This document shows, one piece after another, positions 62,601 through 64,000 of a DNA stretch of 64,000 nucleotides. Source of the DNA: Vibrio sp. DW001 (GTDB taxonomy: Bacteria; Pseudomonadota; Gammaproteobacteria; Enterobacterales; Vibrionaceae). How positions within the stretch are numbered: position 1 is the stretch's first letter; every line of letters begins with the position of its first letter. A program made the position numbers and the translations under genes. The stretch is taken from NCBI RefSeq assembly GCF_029016285.1, contig NZ_CP091975.1:992001-1056000 (forward strand), in the 5' to 3' direction. The notes under the pieces were generated by a model that saw only the letters and a list, made by a program, of their open reading frames with translations, did not search any database and was not told the origin of the DNA.

Positions 62601-62693
62601 TCTGAATATATTAGCGCAAATCAGCTCGTTATTTTTAACTCTACTTGCAATAACGGGACGTACCATATATTGGGGCATAAATGCATATTGAGA

Positions 62694-64000
62694 TTATATT
62701 TCTGATTTAGGCAGTGATTCTGAACCAAAGACGATATCACCTTGTAATATTGTCATTAATATTTCTGTCTGCGCAATATCATTGACCGGTAAACGGGTAA
62801 TATTTTTCTCTAAAATGACTAAGTCGGCTGATTTGCCAACGGCTATCGAACCTGTAATATCACTGATCCCTAAACTTTTGGCCGCATTAATTGTGTAGGC
62901 ATTTATCGCGGAATGCACGTTCGGCAAGCCCGTACTATTCATTTTTAGACTATTTGCGATGCCAACTAATGGGTTGATTTCATTTACATTCCAGTCGCTA
63001 CTTAACGTAATATTAGCACCGGTATTGAATATGGCTTTTGGATTCATCAATGAATGTGTCCGCTTAACCCCTATGAAGGCTTCGGCCCATTGGTGATCAT
63101 GTAGTGCCACGTATTCAGAACCTACTTGGAAATCGGCGGTCACATCGAGCTTTACGAAACGAGGAACGTCTTTTGAGTTCACTAATTCAACATGCGTAAG
63201 CGTATATGGTTTTTTTGAACCTTGATTACGAGCATGCTCGATGGCATTCAGTGATTCACGAACCGCACCGTCACCAATGGCATGGATATGGGCGCTGTAG
63301 CCAATGTTATTCAGGGCATCCAACCAAGTTTTCATTTGATGCGGTGGAATATAGTTGATGCCATAAGGCTCGTCTGGGATATAGGTGCTTAAATATGGTG
63401 CTAACGTTTTCGCTGTGCCATTTATAATGATGCCATCGCTATACATTTTCACTTGATCTACTAATAACAAACGCGAAGTATCGTTCGAATGTATTTTCTT
63501 CAAAAATGCCAGTTGGGGTACCATCGAGTCAGTAGGGTATATCCAAGGGCGCAGAGAAACTCTGGCGGTTAAGTCACCGTTTTTCTCGGCTTGTTGCCAT
63601 ACGTCATACCATCCGCGTTTCCAATAAAGTCGCCCATCACCAATGGTGGTAATGCCATGTGCTGAAGCTTCTTCAAGACCAATCATTAAACCTTCGTAGC
63701 TTTGGTCAAACCGATTCTCTAAGTTATTCCAAGCCATCTCCATGATGATATCGCCAGCGTTATCAAATAGAATGCCATTTAGTTCACCGCTGTTTTTGTC
63801 TTTAAGAAACTTCCCACCCTGGGGTTCGGGAGAATTTTTGGTGATACCCGCTAAATTGAGCGCTGCGGAGTTAACCCACATTGAGTGTGAAGTTTGCTCC
63901 ATTAGTACGACAGGTTGTGTCGGGAAAATGCGATCAATTACGTCTAATGGTGTGCTGTGACTATCCTCATTCAAGATTGCCTCTAAAGAAAAGCCATACC
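62694..64000 (-). CDS. partial YtcJ-like amidohydrolase
   Basis: The frame is open to the right window edge, reading YGFSLEAILNEDSHSTPLDV, so the start lies outside. The visible 435 residues belong to the amidohydrolase-3 family. They include PVVLMEQTSHSMWVNSAALN, the metal-binding HIHAIGDGAVRESL and SSDWNVNEINPL, and the C-terminal SADLVILEKNI. It hydrolyses amide-type bonds of an unknown substrate. The insertion sequence ends 28 bases from its stop, so the gene itself is not disrupted. Confidence 0.9.
   Translation of the reverse strand, partial: YGFSLEAILNEDSHSTPLDVIDRIFPTQPVVLMEQTSHSMWVNSAALNLAGITKNSPEPQGGKFLKDKNSGELNGILFDNAGDIIMEMAWNNLENRFDQSYEGLMIGLEEASAHGITTIGDGRLYWKRGWYDVWQQAEKNGDLTARVSLRPWIYPTDSMVPQLAFLKKIHSNDTSRLLLVDQVKMYSDGIIINGTAKTLAPYLSTYIPDEPYGINYIPPHQMKTWLDALNNIGYSAHIHAIGDGAVRESLNAIEHARNQGSKKPYTLTHVELVNSKDVPRFVKLDVTADFQVGSEYVALHDHQWAEAFIGVKRTHSLMNPKAIFNTGANITLSSDWNVNEINPLVGIANSLKMNSTGLPNVHSAINAYTINAAKSLGISDITGSIAVGKSADLVILEKNITRLPVNDIAQTEILMTILQGDIVFGSESLPKSEI

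Larger units (their letters stand above)
61364..62666 (+). mobile_element. IS110-family (IS1111-type) insertion sequence
   Basis: The element of about 1.3 kb contains one transposase gene (61425-62441). It is flanked by 12-bp inverted repeats, ATGGTACGTCCC (61364-61375) and GGGACGTACCAT (62655-62666). Sub-terminal inverted repeats of this size are typical of the IS1111 subgroup. The long non-coding right end (about 225 bases) fits a guide-RNA locus. The exact element ends may lie a few bases outside the repeats. No target duplication is expected in this family. Confidence 0.8.

Noticed and set aside
1..64000. CRISPR arrays, rRNA or tRNA genes
   Set aside because: No regularly spaced short repeats, and no recognisable rRNA or tRNA sequence, were seen by eye.

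Overview
The window looks like part of a genome from a Vibrio-like marine gammaproteobacterium. The grounds are a moderately low G+C content, several methyl-accepting chemotaxis proteins, DUF3316, DUF3332, DUF2999 and MipA/OmpV proteins, and perfect E. coli-type CRP and LexA boxes. The genus is an inference. The density of solitary enzymes, regulator/target pairs, gene remnants and repeats suggests accessory DNA, possibly on a secondary chromosome. No rRNA, tRNA or CRISPR array was recognised.

Layout. 1-8208: a partial membrane protein, then an operon for a two-component system, a secreted PEBP-fold protein and a complete MacA/MacB/outer-membrane-lipoprotein efflux pump. The operon ends exactly where a broken DUF3316 gene begins. 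8443-11347: an OmpV-like porin with an RstAB-like two-component system. 11442-14708: remnants, a YHS/DoxX-like/GAF operon, DUF1330 and a LysR regulator. 14734-26276: DUF3316 copy 1, three chemoreceptors (one a pseudogene), DUF2999, a CsaA-like protein, a truncated regulator/oxidoreductase pair, a shortened EamA transporter and Ada. 26277-29581: periplasmic GlpQ, a patch of gene fragments and an AlkC-family DNA glycosylase. 29678-42827: HutD/Ves, TetR-GST with an operator, a DOPA-dioxygenase-like protein, LysR-YdhR, a Gfo/Idh/MocA enzyme, a solute-binding protein, an entericidin-like lipoprotein, cupin, esterase, SnoaL-like, DUF1801, amidase, AraC, LysE and MATE. 43074-53422: DUF3316 copy 2, phosphofructokinase, DUF1840, a chemoreceptor, a VOC protein behind a LexA box, LysR/TauE, MOSC, and a methyltransferase-glycosylase fusion followed by an ABM protein. 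53470-64000: small proteins, an orphan terminator, DUF3332, DUF805, AraC, GNAT, DUF3316 copy 3, a GGDEF-EAL protein, an IS110/IS1111-type element and a partial amidohydrolase.

Themes. (1) A DUF3316 gene family is scattered as three intact and three decayed copies, all on the + strand. The intact copies share a perfect CRP site, a conserved 5'-UTR stem structure and a near-identical terminator. (2) Alkylation repair appears three times: Ada, an AlkC-like protein, and a fusion of an O6-alkylguanine methyltransferase to a MagIII-like Fe-S glycosylase. (3) Many genes carry deletion scars, so the region seems to be actively rearranged. (4) Two dispersed palindromic or conserved intergenic repeat families occur between genes.
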